A DNA stretch of 64,000 nucleotides from UBA2185 sp964564625 (GCA_964564625.1 CAZMBE010000001.1:62001-126000), one strand, 5' to 3'; positions 16,850 through 26,696 are shown, numbered from the stretch's first letter. The notes: generated by a model from the letters alone, not told the origin. Program-made: numbers and translations.

Positions 16850-17647
16850 ATGGGAGAGATAATTATTCAGGTTGACGCCTTCACGAGCCAACCTTTTACG
16901 GGAAATCCAGCGGCCGTGTGCATCCTCTCACGCCATCGTAATGATGAATGGATGCAAAATGTCGCCCGGGAAATGAATCTTTCCGAGACGGCGTTTCTGG
17001 AGCGGTACAAGGATGGGTTCAATCTGCGCTGGTTTACACCGGCCATCGAAGTGGATCTCTGCGGGCATGCTACCCTGGCAAGCGCTCATGCCCTGTGGGA
17101 ATCAGGGTATCTTGCGAAGGATGCGAAGGCGGCCTTCTTTACCAGAAGCGGACTGATCACGGCGGAACGCAAGCACGGCTGGATAGAAATGAATTTCCCC
17201 GCAGAGCCTGAAACCACTGCTTCAGCCCCTCCGGATCTCTCCAAAGCGCTGGGTGTTGAGTTCAATTACGTGGGGAAAAACCGTTTCGACTACCTGGTCG
17301 AAGTCGATGCCGAAGAAACTGTTCGCCGTATTGATCCCGATTTCACGCTCCTTAAGAGAATTCCCATGCGGGGCGTTATCGTCACGAGTCCCTCTGCGTC
17401 GCAGGAATACGACTTCGTTTCCCGGTTCTTTGCCCCTCAAGTAGGAGTGAATGAAGACCCTGTCACAGGTTCCGCACATTGTTGCCTCGGTCCATACTGG
17501 GCAGGACGGCTCGGTAAAAAAGAGATGTCTGGCTTTCAAGCCTCAACAAGAGGCGGTGTTGTAAGGGTGCGCATGCTGAATGACCGCGTCTATATTGGCG
17601 GACAGGCGGTAACTATCATGCATGGTGAGCTTTCCGATCATTGTTAA
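16850..17647 (+). CDS. PhzF-family isomerase
   Basis: A 265-residue member of the PhzF/diaminopimelate-epimerase fold family: VDAFTSQPFTGNPAAVCIL at the N-terminus, SETAFLE with the catalytic glutamate, LCGHATLASAHAL in the middle, and EDPVTGSAHCCLGPYW in the second half. Family members isomerise small hydrophobic or aromatic acids; most bacterial copies have no known substrate. It follows the nucleoside-recognition gene by 30 bases and has an AAGAGG ribosome-binding site. Confidence 0.88.
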   Translation: MGEIIIQVDAFTSQPFTGNPAAVCILSRHRNDEWMQNVAREMNLSETAFLERYKDGFNLRWFTPAIEVDLCGHATLASAHALWESGYLAKDAKAAFFTRSGLITAERKHGWIEMNFPAEPETTASAPPDLSKALGVEFNYVGKNRFDYLVEVDAEETVRRIDPDFTLLKRIPMRGVIVTSPSASQEYDFVSRFFAPQVGVNEDPVTGSAHCCLGPYWAGRLGKKEMSGFQASTRGGVVRVRMLNDRVYIGGQAVTIMHGELSDHC

Positions 17648-17709
17648 AGCAGACAGGAAATTTGAGATTGCCATGGCTCATAAAAGACCTTGCAATGAAT
17701 TACATCAAC

Positions 17710-17727
17710 CGGCATCGGCTGATGCCG
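17710..17727. terminator. Hairpin between convergent phzF-like and cysS genes
   Basis: CGGCATC-GGCT-GATGCCG forms a seven-base-pair stem with a four-base loop in the 121-base spacer between two convergent genes. No long T-run follows on either strand, so it may be a weak bidirectional terminator or only a hairpin. Confidence 0.35.
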
Positions 17728-17768
17728 AATGCTTGAGGGTTTCTCTTCCCATCGAAAAGTAGGAATAC

Positions 17769-19250
17769 TTATTCTATTTTCCAGGTCGTCCCTGCAGGTC
17801 CGTCCTTGAGGATGATCTTTTTTTCCGCAAGAGCATGCCTAATCTCATCTGCCTTCTTCCAGTCCTTGGCCAACCTGGCAGCCCGCCTTTCTTCAATCAT
17901 ACGCTCAATTTCTTTCACATCCAGTCCCCGTTTCCCGGCTTCTCTGTCCCGATCCTGATGGAAATACTCAGCAGGAGAGTCAAAAAATACCCCCAAGACC
18001 CTTCCTGTCTCCAAGATTGTTTTTCCTGCGTGATACAGAACAAAACATGTCTCGGGAGAAATACGGGATTTTTTATCTGCCATGTAACCGTTAACAACCC
18101 GCACGGCATCGAAAATATATCCGATTGCCCTTGGCGTGTTGAAATCGTCATCCATAGCTTGTTTGAATCTGTCTGGAAGTGATGCAAGCTTCCCACATAC
18201 ATCACTATCCCCCGCCGAAAGAGTTTCCCTGGTGATGCCGGAAAAATCCTCGCAACCAGATAATGCCTCATTAATTGCGTTCAGGGTAGTGTAGAATCGC
18301 TCCATGCCCATCCTCGCGTCGGCAAGTGACTCATCTGAAAAGTCAACAGGACTCTTGTAGTGACTCTGGAGCATGAAGAGCCTCAGCACTTCAGGATGGT
18401 AATTTTTTAATATATCTTTTATAGTAATAAAATTACCAAGAGACTTTGACATCTTTTCGCCGTTGACCGTGACAAAGCCGTTGTAGACCCAGTAGTTGGC
18501 CAAGGGTTTCCCCGTGACACCTTCCGATTGCGCAATCTCATTTTCATGATGCGGGAAAATCAGATCTTCACCGCCACCGTGAATGTCAAACGTCTCCCCC
18601 AGAAAATGCTGGCTCATCACTGAACACTCGATATGCCAACCAGGCCTCCCTCTACCCCAGGGACTTTCCCACCACGGTTCCCCTTCCTTGCTGGCCTTCC
18701 ATAATGCAAAATCGAGGGGATTCTTTTTCTTTTCACTCACATCAACCCGCGCTCCGGCCATCATATCTTCCAAGGTCCTGCCCGAAAGCTTTCCGTATCC
18801 TGAAAATTTTTCCACCGCGTAATAGACATCGCCTTCAATCTCATATGCCAATCCTTTATTACACAGAACCTTGATAAGATTTATCATGCCGCCAATGTGC
18901 TCTGTCGCTTTAGGTGCATATGTCGGCCTGGCAATCCTGAGTATATCCATATCTTCATCATGCTCTCTGATGTATCTCTCGGAGATATCGAATATGGTTT
19001 CCCCATCTGCATTGGCCTTTACAATGATCTTATCATCTATGTCGGTGAAATTTTTCACATACGTCACGTCATAGCATTGATATCGGAAATACCGGGTAAT
19101 GACATCAAACACCACCGCCGAACGGGCATGGCCTATATGGCAAACATCATAGGCCGTGATGCCGCACACATAGATGCGAACCCTCCCTTCACTGAGGGGC
19201 TTGAATGTCTCTTTCTGCTTGGTAAGGGTATTGTAGAGCTTTATGGACAT
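17769..19250 (-). CDS. cysS: Cysteinyl-tRNA synthetase
   Basis: A 493-residue class I synthetase with all canonical sites: YVCGITAYD with zinc-binding Cys29, CHIGHARS (HIGH at 38-41), GWHIECSVMS with the second zinc cysteine, FPHHENEIAQSE with the histidine and glutamate ligands, and EKMSKSLGN. C-terminal DALR and tRNA-recognition segments are present. I chose the ATG at 19250 (MSIKLYN) because AGGTGAG lies four bases upstream. This is presumably the housekeeping CysRS; a second, fused and altered CysRS-like domain lies at 60949-63258. Confidence 0.97.
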   Translation of the reverse strand: MSIKLYNTLTKQKETFKPLSEGRVRIYVCGITAYDVCHIGHARSAVVFDVITRYFRYQCYDVTYVKNFTDIDDKIIVKANADGETIFDISERYIREHDEDMDILRIARPTYAPKATEHIGGMINLIKVLCNKGLAYEIEGDVYYAVEKFSGYGKLSGRTLEDMMAGARVDVSEKKKNPLDFALWKASKEGEPWWESPWGRGRPGWHIECSVMSQHFLGETFDIHGGGEDLIFPHHENEIAQSEGVTGKPLANYWVYNGFVTVNGEKMSKSLGNFITIKDILKNYHPEVLRLFMLQSHYKSPVDFSDESLADARMGMERFYTTLNAINEALSGCEDFSGITRETLSAGDSDVCGKLASLPDRFKQAMDDDFNTPRAIGYIFDAVRVVNGYMADKKSRISPETCFVLYHAGKTILETGRVLGVFFDSPAEYFHQDRDREAGKRGLDVKEIERMIEERRAARLAKDWKKADEIRHALAEKKIILKDGPAGTTWKIE

Positions 19251-19281
19251 CAATCTCACCTGCTGTAAACAACACCGTTTT

Positions 19282-20319
19282 TTACGGGAATAACGACATT
19301 ATATTCAATCCGGTGTCTTCGCTGATGCCACACATCAGATTCATGTTCTGTATGGCCTGACCGGCTGCACCTTTCATAAGATTATCGATGGCAGATACAA
19401 TGATAACTCTGTTTGTTCTCCCATCAATAGTCAACCCGATATCACAATAATTAGAACCTCGAATAGAGGAAATATTGGGGAGTGTTCCTTCTTTGTATAT
19501 CCTGATAAACTTCTTACCCCTATAAAATTGCCGATAGAGATCAACCAGCGCTGACGTGGTCACATCTTTCTGCACTGACGCATAGATTGTGCTGAGAATC
19601 CCCCTGCTTAAAGGCAAAAGATGGGGTGTAAAAGAAATTTTAACATCATGTCCGGCAAGTACACCTATCTCCTGTTCCATCTCCGGTGTGTGCCGATGCT
19701 GACCGATCTTGTAGGCCTTGAAGCCCTCATCAATCTCGCAAAAAAGTGTCCCCACCTGCGGCTCTCTTCCCGCACCGCTGACGCCGGATTTGGAATCGAC
19801 GATGATGGAAGCATCATCTATGCAATGCGCCTTCAGCAGCGGGGCAAGACCAAGGATCACACTGGTTGGATAACAACCTGGATTGGCGACTAGTTTGGCA
19901 GAAACGATGGCATCCCCGTACAGCTCTGGTATGCCGTAAACCGATTCTTTAATATGCTCGGGGGCAGTGTGCCTGCGGTACCAATGTTCGTATGTAGCGA
20001 CGTTCCGCAGCCTAAAATCCGCGCTAAGATCGATTACCTTTTTCCCGGCACGTAAAAAAATAGGCGCCACATCCATGGATATACCGTGGGGCAAGGCTAA
20101 AAATACAATATCCGCAAGAGCCGCCATCTCTTCGGGAGAGGCATCAATGAAAGCCAGATCCGTGAGACCGAGGAATACAGGGTATATATCAGAAACGGGG
20201 AGTCCTGCATATCGCCTTGATGTCAATGCAACAACATTGGATTGCGGATGTCCGAGCAGGAGTCGAAGAAGTTCCTGACCTGTGTATCCGCTCGCGCCAT
20301 ATATACCGATGTTCAGCAT
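19282..20319 (-). CDS. argC: N-acetyl-gamma-glutamyl-phosphate reductase
   Basis: The enzyme reduces N-acetylglutamyl-phosphate to the semialdehyde in arginine synthesis, using NADPH. The N-terminus has the Rossmann motif GIYGASGYTGQELLRLL, the active-site cysteine lies in LVANPGCYPTSVIL, and FTPHLLPLSRGILSTIY with KFIRIY completes the family pattern; length about 345. I chose the ATG at 20319 because AGGTGA lies six bases upstream. It lies between rpsI and cysS on the same strand, after the rpsI terminator and an intergenic repeat. Confidence 0.95.
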   Translation of the reverse strand: MLNIGIYGASGYTGQELLRLLLGHPQSNVVALTSRRYAGLPVSDIYPVFLGLTDLAFIDASPEEMAALADIVFLALPHGISMDVAPIFLRAGKKVIDLSADFRLRNVATYEHWYRRHTAPEHIKESVYGIPELYGDAIVSAKLVANPGCYPTSVILGLAPLLKAHCIDDASIIVDSKSGVSGAGREPQVGTLFCEIDEGFKAYKIGQHRHTPEMEQEIGVLAGHDVKISFTPHLLPLSRGILSTIYASVQKDVTTSALVDLYRQFYRGKKFIRIYKEGTLPNISSIRGSNYCDIGLTIDGRTNRVIIVSAIDNLMKGAAGQAIQNMNLMCGISEDTGLNIMSLFP

Positions 20320-20390
20320 ATGCGTCACCTGTGAAAAATTTATCTACAATAGTGCCGTTGTTGTATCAAAGCCTATAAACATTCCCAAGC

Positions 20391-20505
20391 TTGTCATTTC
20401 GCCCTGAGGTGTTCACGCAGGGTAAACTCCCGGAGAAATCTTATACACCGTTGGTCAATCATGAGATTGCCGCGGGCTTCGCCCTCGCAAAGACAATGGG
20501 AGTGC
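20391..20505. repeat. Dispersed intergenic repeat
   Basis: The spacer between argC and rpsI contains CTTGTCATTTCGCCCTGAGG, then GAGAAATCTTATACACC, and ATCATGAGATTGCCGCGG with GGCTTCGCCCTCGC and CAAAGACAATGG. These phrases match the common bacterial intergenic repeat of the form 'GTCATTTCG...GAGAAATCT...GATTGCCGCG...TCGC...AATGAC'. It has an open frame on each strand but no gene features. A single copy is present here. Confidence 0.6.
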
Positions 20506-20526
20506 AGTTTATAGAGCTTCTTATCC

Positions 20527-20555
20527 AAAAAAAAGGAGGCCAAGAAGCCCCCTTC
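20527..20555 (-). terminator. Rho-independent terminator after rpsI
   Basis: Read on the minus strand: GGGGGC-TTCTTG-GCCTCC followed by eight T residues. The six-base-pair stem includes one G-T pair. It lies just past the rpsI stop and so ends the rplM-rpsI unit. Confidence 0.75.
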
Positions 20556-20562
20556 AGTCATG

Positions 20563-20952
20563 TTATCTTTTAGAAAACTGGAAGCGCTTCCTTGCTCCCG
20601 GCTGGCCGTATTTCTTTCTTTCCTTGATGCGTGAATCCCTAGTAAGAAATCCCGCTTTTTTAAGAATTGACCGCCATTCCAAGTCATACTCTATAAGCGT
20701 TTTCGCGATGCCATGTTTTATCGCCCCTGCCTGTCCGGCTATTCCACCTCCCGATACATTCACAAAAAAATCAAACTTATTTCTTGCGCCTACCATCTCG
20801 AGGGGCTGCATGATGATCATTTTGAGACTATCTCTCGTGAAATAGTCATCAAAATTTCTTTTATTCACGACCAGACTCCCGCTTCCCTCTTTCATATACA
20901 CTCTGGCGATAGCGTACTTCTTTTTTCCCGTGGCATAAAAACGTTTATCCAT
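20563..20952 (-). CDS. rpsI: 30S ribosomal protein S9
   Basis: The 130-residue protein binds 16S rRNA near the P site, where its C-terminal tail contacts peptidyl-tRNA. The family pattern is clear: YATGKKKYAIARVYMKEGSG, NVSGGGIAGQAGAIKHGIA and LTRDSRIKERKKYGQ, ending in the basic RFQFSKR tail. It follows rplM on the same strand; the spacer between them is about 180 bases. Confidence 0.97.
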   Translation of the reverse strand: MDKRFYATGKKKYAIARVYMKEGSGSLVVNKRNFDDYFTRDSLKMIIMQPLEMVGARNKFDFFVNVSGGGIAGQAGAIKHGIAKTLIEYDLEWRSILKKAGFLTRDSRIKERKKYGQPGARKRFQFSKR

Positions 20953-21133
20953 TAAATTCTCCCGATCAAAATTTATTATGAGAACTTTGCATATTATTAA
21001 AAACTTGCTCGTAAATAATTACTTCCTATAAAATCTCCCCCGTTCCCCCCCTTTTCAAAGGGGAAACCCATTCACTCCTCACTGTGTGAAAGAGAGGCCG
21101 GATGGGATTTTCAAAGATCTCGAGATTCACGAT

Positions 21134-21562
21134 TTATACCTTAATTACCCGGGGGCACTGGGCCTCGTGAGGATGATCATTACCGGTATAGATCTTGAGT
21201 TTCTTCAGCATCTTCCGCCCCAAAGAGTTTTTCGGCAGCATCCCTCTCACGGCAAAAAGCAATACTTTCTCCGGGTGATCCTTTAACATTTTTCCGGCAT
21301 TTGTCATTTTCAAACCACCAGGGTAACCGGAATGATGATAGTAAACCTTGTCGGACATTTTATTCCCTGTAAGGGAAACCTTTCCGGCATTTACAACAAT
21401 GACAAAATCCCCTGTATCCACATACGGCGTGTAAATAGGTTTATGTTTGCCCCGCAGGCGCTTCGCGATCTCACTGGCAAGTCTGCCGAGAATCTGTCCT
21501 TCTGCATCAATGAGATACCAGTCCTTAACGATGTCCTCATGTCTTGCATTATATGTTTTCAT
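21134..21562 (-). CDS. rplM: 50S ribosomal protein L13
   Basis: An early-assembling large-subunit protein, 142 residues from the chosen start. Family marks are DAEGQILGRLASEIAKRLRG, YTPYVDTGDFVIVVNA, and VRGMLPKNSLGRKMLKKLKI. I chose the ATG at 21562 (MKTYNARH) because bacterial L13 begins there; a longer frame to 21622 adds residues with no family match. Paired with rpsI downstream. Confidence 0.96.
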   Translation of the reverse strand: MKTYNARHEDIVKDWYLIDAEGQILGRLASEIAKRLRGKHKPIYTPYVDTGDFVIVVNAGKVSLTGNKMSDKVYYHHSGYPGGLKMTNAGKMLKDHPEKVLLFAVRGMLPKNSLGRKMLKKLKIYTGNDHPHEAQCPRVIKV

Positions 21563-21650
21563 AAATTCACCCAAGTAGTAAATGTAAAAAAGGAGGCTAC
21601 GAAATTTCAAAATATTTGTCAAGAAAAAAACCCCAACAAATTAAATTACC

Positions 21651-23948
21651 TTATTTCCCTCCTACCTTTCCAAGTCCATAGAGCGTCAAGGCTACTATAT
21701 ACCTTTTATCATCATGAGTTTCCGTATATCTTACGTCAATAGTCCAGCACTGTTTACTATAGATGAGGCCGTATGTCTTCTCTATAGTTTGATTATCTAA
21801 TTCATTTATCCTGTACACATGGATCAGAGAAAGGTTTTTTGTCAGCACAGCTTTTAATGAAAGGTTAATTTCTTCGAGAGGAACCTGGGTATATTGATTA
21901 TACGGGGCAAAAGGCGCGCTGGAGCCGGAAGGCATAATTTCATTTGTAACAGATTTGATGTTCCGATATCCGAGAGTCACTGAATCACCACGCCAGTCGC
22001 TGATATGCACATCATAGCTGGATTTTTTCCATTCACCCGATTCTACATCATATTTGTTTCGTGCCAGGAAAGAAAGATATTGAAATGGTTTCACATCAAG
22101 CTCAATATCGATATCACTGAAAGGCTTTTTGTCTGCGGGGGGTAGGGTATCTCCACTTTTTGCCTCTTTGAAATCATAGGTCTGTGAAAGTTTAAAACGT
22201 AAAAACTCCCGATAACTTTTCCCTCCTCCCTTCTCATTCAACCTTGCCAACAGTGCATTGGTCAATGAGTATGTCAGAGTGCTTTGTTCAGGTATGCGGG
22301 TTACAAAATCAGGGGCGTCATCCTGGTAGGCATGGGAAACATAGGTGTATGTTACTTCCGGCGTGATGCCATGTCGAATTTTATCAATTACCTCGCCCCC
22401 AATTTCGAATATCCTGTGAATCTCGGTTTTTGCAGTTGCCCCCGCCGTGTACATGTGCCGATCGCCATTTTTACTATGGACAGCATTGACTGTATCAAAA
22501 CTATCATCCCGGTTCCAGAATGTACTCTTTACACCTGCCTGTGGAGTTACCTGAAGATAATCAGCCCAGCGTAACGGCAGGGAGAAAACCGGTTGCAGAT
22601 CATAAAGATGCCCCTTCGCGCCTTCATTTCTGTAATAATAATCGTACGCCGCATCAAATTCTAAATAGAGGGGAGTGCCCCAGAGGGGTTGTTTTATCCC
22701 TCTGAAGGAAATTTCGGGATATTTCTGCAATGTTGCATCATTTGTGGCAGTTGAAAAATCATCTGTATAACGAACAAGGGCCGTCAGGCTGTATAGCTGC
22801 CAGTTTTTGACCAGACGGACCGTTGAATCGAGTGAGCCGAGTGCTTCATCACCCACAAATGATATTTTTTTAAACCTGTTCGTTTCCTTCTTCGAATAAT
22901 TTTCGAGATAGTAGTTATGCGAGGAAAAGTCTTTAAAGTACCAGTTGTCAGAAACTTTCCTGATATCGGCCCTTAAGAAAAAAGACGGGCTGAATGTAGT
23001 CTCATGATGCAGGTAGTATGACCATCTCTTGTGATCGGAGTGCCAGTTCCTACTTATTCCTCCTTGTGTATCGACAACCCGGCCGGTATCATTCATAAAG
23101 TCGCCATAAAAGGTGCCGAATGAATTGTTATTGATGAAGTACCTGAATTCAACTCCTTCTTTAAATCCCCTCTTGCTCATATAGCGCTGATAAAATGTAG
23201 CATCCGTATTTTCTGAAATCGCCCAGTAAAAAGGAATCTCCACATCAGCGCCTAACTTGTCCCGGGAATAGGAAAGATGGGGGAGGAGGAACCCCGACTG
23301 ACGGGTCGTCTTCGCAGGGAACAAAAAATACGGAATGTAGAAAACGGGAATATCTTTAGCCAGCAATTTGCTGTTTTTCAACGTGCCATACCCGTCGATG
23401 GTTACATTCAGTTCACTCCCCGTCAATCGCCAATCGGGAGAAATTCCGTCACACGTGGTCGCCGTGGCATCATTGATGCGGTATGTCGCCTCCCCTGTTT
23501 TTTCTATTGTTGACCCCGAGAGATAAAAATGATTTTTTGCGAGAAACATTTTGCCTTCATACGCAATCCCGGTTTCTGTTTCTATATTGAATGTAACTTT
23601 GTCCCCCTCGAGGATATCATTGTTACTTATGAGCATTACGTCCCCTTCTGCGAGTGCCTCATTGGATGTCCTGTTAAGGGTTGCAGATTCCGCCAAGAGC
23701 AAACCACCAGAAAAGACTATGAGAACATCTCCTTTTGCGTCATAGGTATCCTTTGCCTTGTCATAGGAGATGCTGTGTGCTTCGATTGTGACCGGTCCCT
23801 TGGAAGGATCAACCTTAGCTGCACCAAAACTGTGAACAGGAAAGAAAGAAAGCAGAAAGATTACACAAATAATTGCCAAGGATTCTCGCAATGACATGGG
23901 GGGCAGCTTTGCAATGGTCACATTGTAAGTGTTCGATATCTTTCTCAT
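21651..23948 (-). CDS. lptD: LPS-assembly outer-membrane protein LptD
   Basis: The beta-barrel protein that, with LptE, inserts LPS into the outer leaflet. An N-terminal hydrophobic signal (SLAIICVIFLLSFFPVHSFG) precedes an OstA-type domain (PVTIEAHSISYD, YDAKGDVLIVF, EALAEGDVMLI) and a long C-terminal barrel with alternating aromatic strands. The family's TTCDG...PDWRL segment and PYFLFPAKTTRQSGFLLP are present. The start is taken as MRKISNTYNV at 23948, just past the folC stop; MSLRESLAI further in is also possible. Confidence 0.92.
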   Translation of the reverse strand: MRKISNTYNVTIAKLPPMSLRESLAIICVIFLLSFFPVHSFGAAKVDPSKGPVTIEAHSISYDKAKDTYDAKGDVLIVFSGGLLLAESATLNRTSNEALAEGDVMLISNNDILEGDKVTFNIETETGIAYEGKMFLAKNHFYLSGSTIEKTGEATYRINDATATTCDGISPDWRLTGSELNVTIDGYGTLKNSKLLAKDIPVFYIPYFLFPAKTTRQSGFLLPHLSYSRDKLGADVEIPFYWAISENTDATFYQRYMSKRGFKEGVEFRYFINNNSFGTFYGDFMNDTGRVVDTQGGISRNWHSDHKRWSYYLHHETTFSPSFFLRADIRKVSDNWYFKDFSSHNYYLENYSKKETNRFKKISFVGDEALGSLDSTVRLVKNWQLYSLTALVRYTDDFSTATNDATLQKYPEISFRGIKQPLWGTPLYLEFDAAYDYYYRNEGAKGHLYDLQPVFSLPLRWADYLQVTPQAGVKSTFWNRDDSFDTVNAVHSKNGDRHMYTAGATAKTEIHRIFEIGGEVIDKIRHGITPEVTYTYVSHAYQDDAPDFVTRIPEQSTLTYSLTNALLARLNEKGGGKSYREFLRFKLSQTYDFKEAKSGDTLPPADKKPFSDIDIELDVKPFQYLSFLARNKYDVESGEWKKSSYDVHISDWRGDSVTLGYRNIKSVTNEIMPSGSSAPFAPYNQYTQVPLEEINLSLKAVLTKNLSLIHVYRINELDNQTIEKTYGLIYSKQCWTIDVRYTETHDDKRYIVALTLYGLGKVGGK

Positions 23949-23952
23949 GACT

Positions 23953-25215
23953 TCATGATATCTCTGAAAATACCCTTTTAATCTCACCAACGAGATAGAG
24001 AGAGCCCGTTACACAGATAAGATCATCTGAATCGGCTATGGATAACGCCCACCTTAAAGCCTCACTGGAGTTCTCCACGACCTCGATTCGATCATTGTTC
24101 TTCCATTTTTGTGCGACTGCCATAATTTCCTCCACGGGCATCGCTCTTTCTGTAACTGGTTTAGTGATAATCAGTCGATCCGATAGGGGAACCAGTTTTT
24201 TTAACATGATCCTGTAACGCTTATCTTTGAGAACACCAAAGATGAGTATTAAGTTTTTGTATGAAAATTCATTTTTTAGTGCTTTGGAAAGGGCAGACAC
24301 ACCAGCTGTATTATGGGCTCCGTCCACAAGAAGCATCGGAGCATGTCGAAGGACTTCTAAACGCCCCTCCCACCGCACATCACGAATGCCATCAAAGACC
24401 GCATCATCATTGACTGCAAACCCCTTCATTGCGATAGCTTCAATAACACCAAGGGCGACAGCGGCGTTTTCAATCTGATGCGCTCCTTTCAAAGGACACA
24501 TGAGACGTTCATGCTTCTTTCTTATTCCCCTGTATGTGAAAAATCCATTACCGAGCTTTTTGATCTTTATTTCCCTACCAATTCTAAGTAACTCTGCTCC
24601 TTTTTTTCTGCAGATATCTTCCAGAACATCAATGACGCTCTTTTGCTTAACTGCAGTGATACATATCCCTTTATCTTTAATGATGCCACCTTTTTCCTGG
24701 GAAATGTTTCGCAGGTCCCCACCTAGATATTCTTCGTGATCAAATGAAATATTGGATATGACAGAGACAAGTGGTGTAACCACATTAGTCGCATCAAGCC
24801 TTCCCCCCATCCCCACTTCCAACACGGCGATATCAACATCTTTTCTACAAAAATAAAGGAAGGCAACAGTAGTGAGAAATTCAAAATAGGTGATATTTTC
24901 TGTCACACTTTCTTTCACTTCCCTTATTAATTCGTGCATTTCTTCTAATGAAATCATGTTGTTATTAACTTTTATCCGCTCTCGAATATCGATCAAGTGA
25001 GGAGATGTATACAGGCCAACACGAAAACCACCGCGGTTCAGGACTGATGCCACCATAGCTGCAATGGAGCCTTTGCCATTGGTTCCGCCAATGACAATGG
25101 TCCTGTACGAATTGTAAGGATTATTTAAACGATTAAGAAGTCGTGAGATAGGGCCAAGACATAGACGGATATCTACACTTTTTAATCCACAGAGGCGTTC
25201 AAGGGGATCCTGCAT
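23953..25215 (-). CDS. folC: Folylpolyglutamate synthase/dihydrofolate synthase
   Basis: A 420-residue Mur-ligase-fold enzyme that adds glutamate to folates, and in many bacteria also to dihydropteroate. The ATP-binding P-loop reads IVIGGTNGKGSIAAMVASVL; YTSPHLIDIRERIKVN, EVGMGGRLDATNVV and ISFDHEEYLGG are folC signatures, with LLVDGAHNTAGV in the C-terminal domain. It lies directly before lptD (four-base gap) and probably shares its transcript. Confidence 0.95.
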   Translation of the reverse strand: MQDPLERLCGLKSVDIRLCLGPISRLLNRLNNPYNSYRTIVIGGTNGKGSIAAMVASVLNRGGFRVGLYTSPHLIDIRERIKVNNNMISLEEMHELIREVKESVTENITYFEFLTTVAFLYFCRKDVDIAVLEVGMGGRLDATNVVTPLVSVISNISFDHEEYLGGDLRNISQEKGGIIKDKGICITAVKQKSVIDVLEDICRKKGAELLRIGREIKIKKLGNGFFTYRGIRKKHERLMCPLKGAHQIENAAVALGVIEAIAMKGFAVNDDAVFDGIRDVRWEGRLEVLRHAPMLLVDGAHNTAGVSALSKALKNEFSYKNLILIFGVLKDKRYRIMLKKLVPLSDRLIITKPVTERAMPVEEIMAVAQKWKNNDRIEVVENSSEALRWALSIADSDDLICVTGSLYLVGEIKRVFSEIS

Positions 25216-25284
25216 TTGTCGTCAGAATTTAAGTTCGATCAGACTAGGCCTTTCTAAAGGCAATACCGCAGAAGAAGGATTTGG

Positions 25285-26052
25285 TCAAATGTGAATGACC
25301 TCACCATCCTGAAGAATACGTATATTTCTATCTTTGATCATAGCAATCTCATTCTGAATAGATTCATGATATTGGAACTTCATGTGATAAAGGTATATCT
25401 GGGGATTGTGGGTGTTCAGTTTTTTCAACTCTTCTTCCAGACCTGAAGCTGTCAGGTGGCCGGTCATGTTTGCGACGTCTCGCATATCATTGGGAAGAGA
25501 CGTTTCAACAAACACCGCCTTTAAGTTGCTTATGCTGTTTGCAACCTTCCACACATCTTCTGTAGGACCTGTATCCCCAATTATAACTATGGATCCTTCT
25601 TGAGATTCAATGGCATAACTGACAGTCTCAATGACGTGATTCACAAGGACAGCCGTCACATTAATAGAATCGAGGACAACTTGTTCCCCGGGTTTGATAA
25701 TCTTAAATTGCAGGACGGGGTTTTCCGGGTTGGGGAGTGAGGAAAAATCCGGCCAGATGATATTATTGAAAAGATAGGTTTTAAGTGTATCAATAATGGT
25801 ATGGGTAGCGACAACAACCAGAGGATGGTCTTGCTGGAGATAGCACATATTATCCGCAAGGAACATGATATCCCTTACATGATCAAGGTGCGCATGAGTG
25901 ATAAGAACATAATTAATCTTAACCTGTTCTTCAATAGACAGCAAAGATGTAATTGTTCCTGCATCTACCAGAATATTCTCGTTCAATAAAAAACTCGTCG
26001 TATTACATCCGGGCGTATGCGATCCATGGCAACCTAATACCCTGATTTGCAT
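25285..26052 (-). CDS. Metallo-beta-lactamase-fold protein, class II cyclic-nucleotide phosphodiesterase-like
   Basis: A 255-residue member of the metallo-beta-lactamase superfamily in the group of class II cAMP/cGMP phosphodiesterases. It has HGSHTPGCNTTSFLL near the N-terminus, the metal-binding LITHAHLDHVRDI, VLVNHVIETVSYA, and VIIGDTGPTEDVW with the conserved GDTG. The ending LYHMKFQYHE with a late histidine fits. The substrate is not proven; cAMP is the family's best known. It is separated from folC by 69 bases on the same strand. Confidence 0.78.
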   Translation of the reverse strand: MQIRVLGCHGSHTPGCNTTSFLLNENILVDAGTITSLLSIEEQVKINYVLITHAHLDHVRDIMFLADNMCYLQQDHPLVVVATHTIIDTLKTYLFNNIIWPDFSSLPNPENPVLQFKIIKPGEQVVLDSINVTAVLVNHVIETVSYAIESQEGSIVIIGDTGPTEDVWKVANSISNLKAVFVETSLPNDMRDVANMTGHLTASGLEEELKKLNTHNPQIYLYHMKFQYHESIQNEIAMIKDRNIRILQDGEVIHI

Positions 26053-26299
26053 TTCTTACCATCCCCTCAATGAGAGCCAATACATAAAAAAGAATGAGCC
26101 GCAGATAAAAATTCTACTTTATCGTCTGTTAACGGCGGATAATGAATTCTGCCAAGATTGATTGTGTAAGCTTCGCACGTGATAGAACAGCTTTGCATGC
26201 GGGCTGAACGTTAGCACAGCTCTGTTAATGAGGCAATAACTTTATCAGCAGGGATGACTTCTTCCCAAGAGCCCATCAACAGCTTTTCGGGTCAGCAGA

Positions 26300-26560
26300 C
26301 TATTCAGGTACAACTCTGTAAACTTCATCCCCGGGACGCACACGATCAGAAACCCTGACACCGATAAAGTCTCCTGCTACTGCTTTCATAATCTTTTGAT
26401 TGTTGGTCTCCATCGATTCAATCACACTTGTCATATCAGTAGTATGACCGGTAATTTTAATTGTATCGCCTATCTTTAACTCGCCATCTGTAATCTTTAT
26501 TGCCGCAACAGAGGGCTTGGAAAAAAACTTTACGACTTCACCTATTTTTTCTTCCGCCAT
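26300..26560 (-). CDS. Small EF-Tu domain 2-like protein
   Basis: An 86-residue protein consisting of one beta-barrel domain like domain 2 of EF-Tu and related GTPases: FFSKPSVAAIKITDGELKIG, DTIKITGHTTD, then VAGDFIGVRVSDRVRPGDEV. It has no GTPase domain. Such 'elongation factor-like' proteins are usually next to a U32 peptidase; none is seen here. The role is unknown, possibly RNA or ribosome binding. Its start has AAGGAG about seven bases upstream. Confidence 0.75.
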   Translation of the reverse strand: MAEEKIGEVVKFFSKPSVAAIKITDGELKIGDTIKITGHTTDMTSVIESMETNNQKIMKAVAGDFIGVRVSDRVRPGDEVYRVVPE

Positions 26561-26696
26561 AACTAATTCTCCTTCCTTTGCTGCTAAGTGGTTGAGATAG
26601 AATGAAAAGCCTCACCAGTAAGAACTTATCAGAAAGACTGGTCATCAGCAAAACCGACAACCCGTGATGAAGTATATTTTTTCTGATAAAAAAACA

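Noticed and set aside
20391..20573. Short open frames on both strands between argC and rpsI
   Set aside because: The sequence is a dispersed intergenic repeat plus the rpsI terminator, not a gene.
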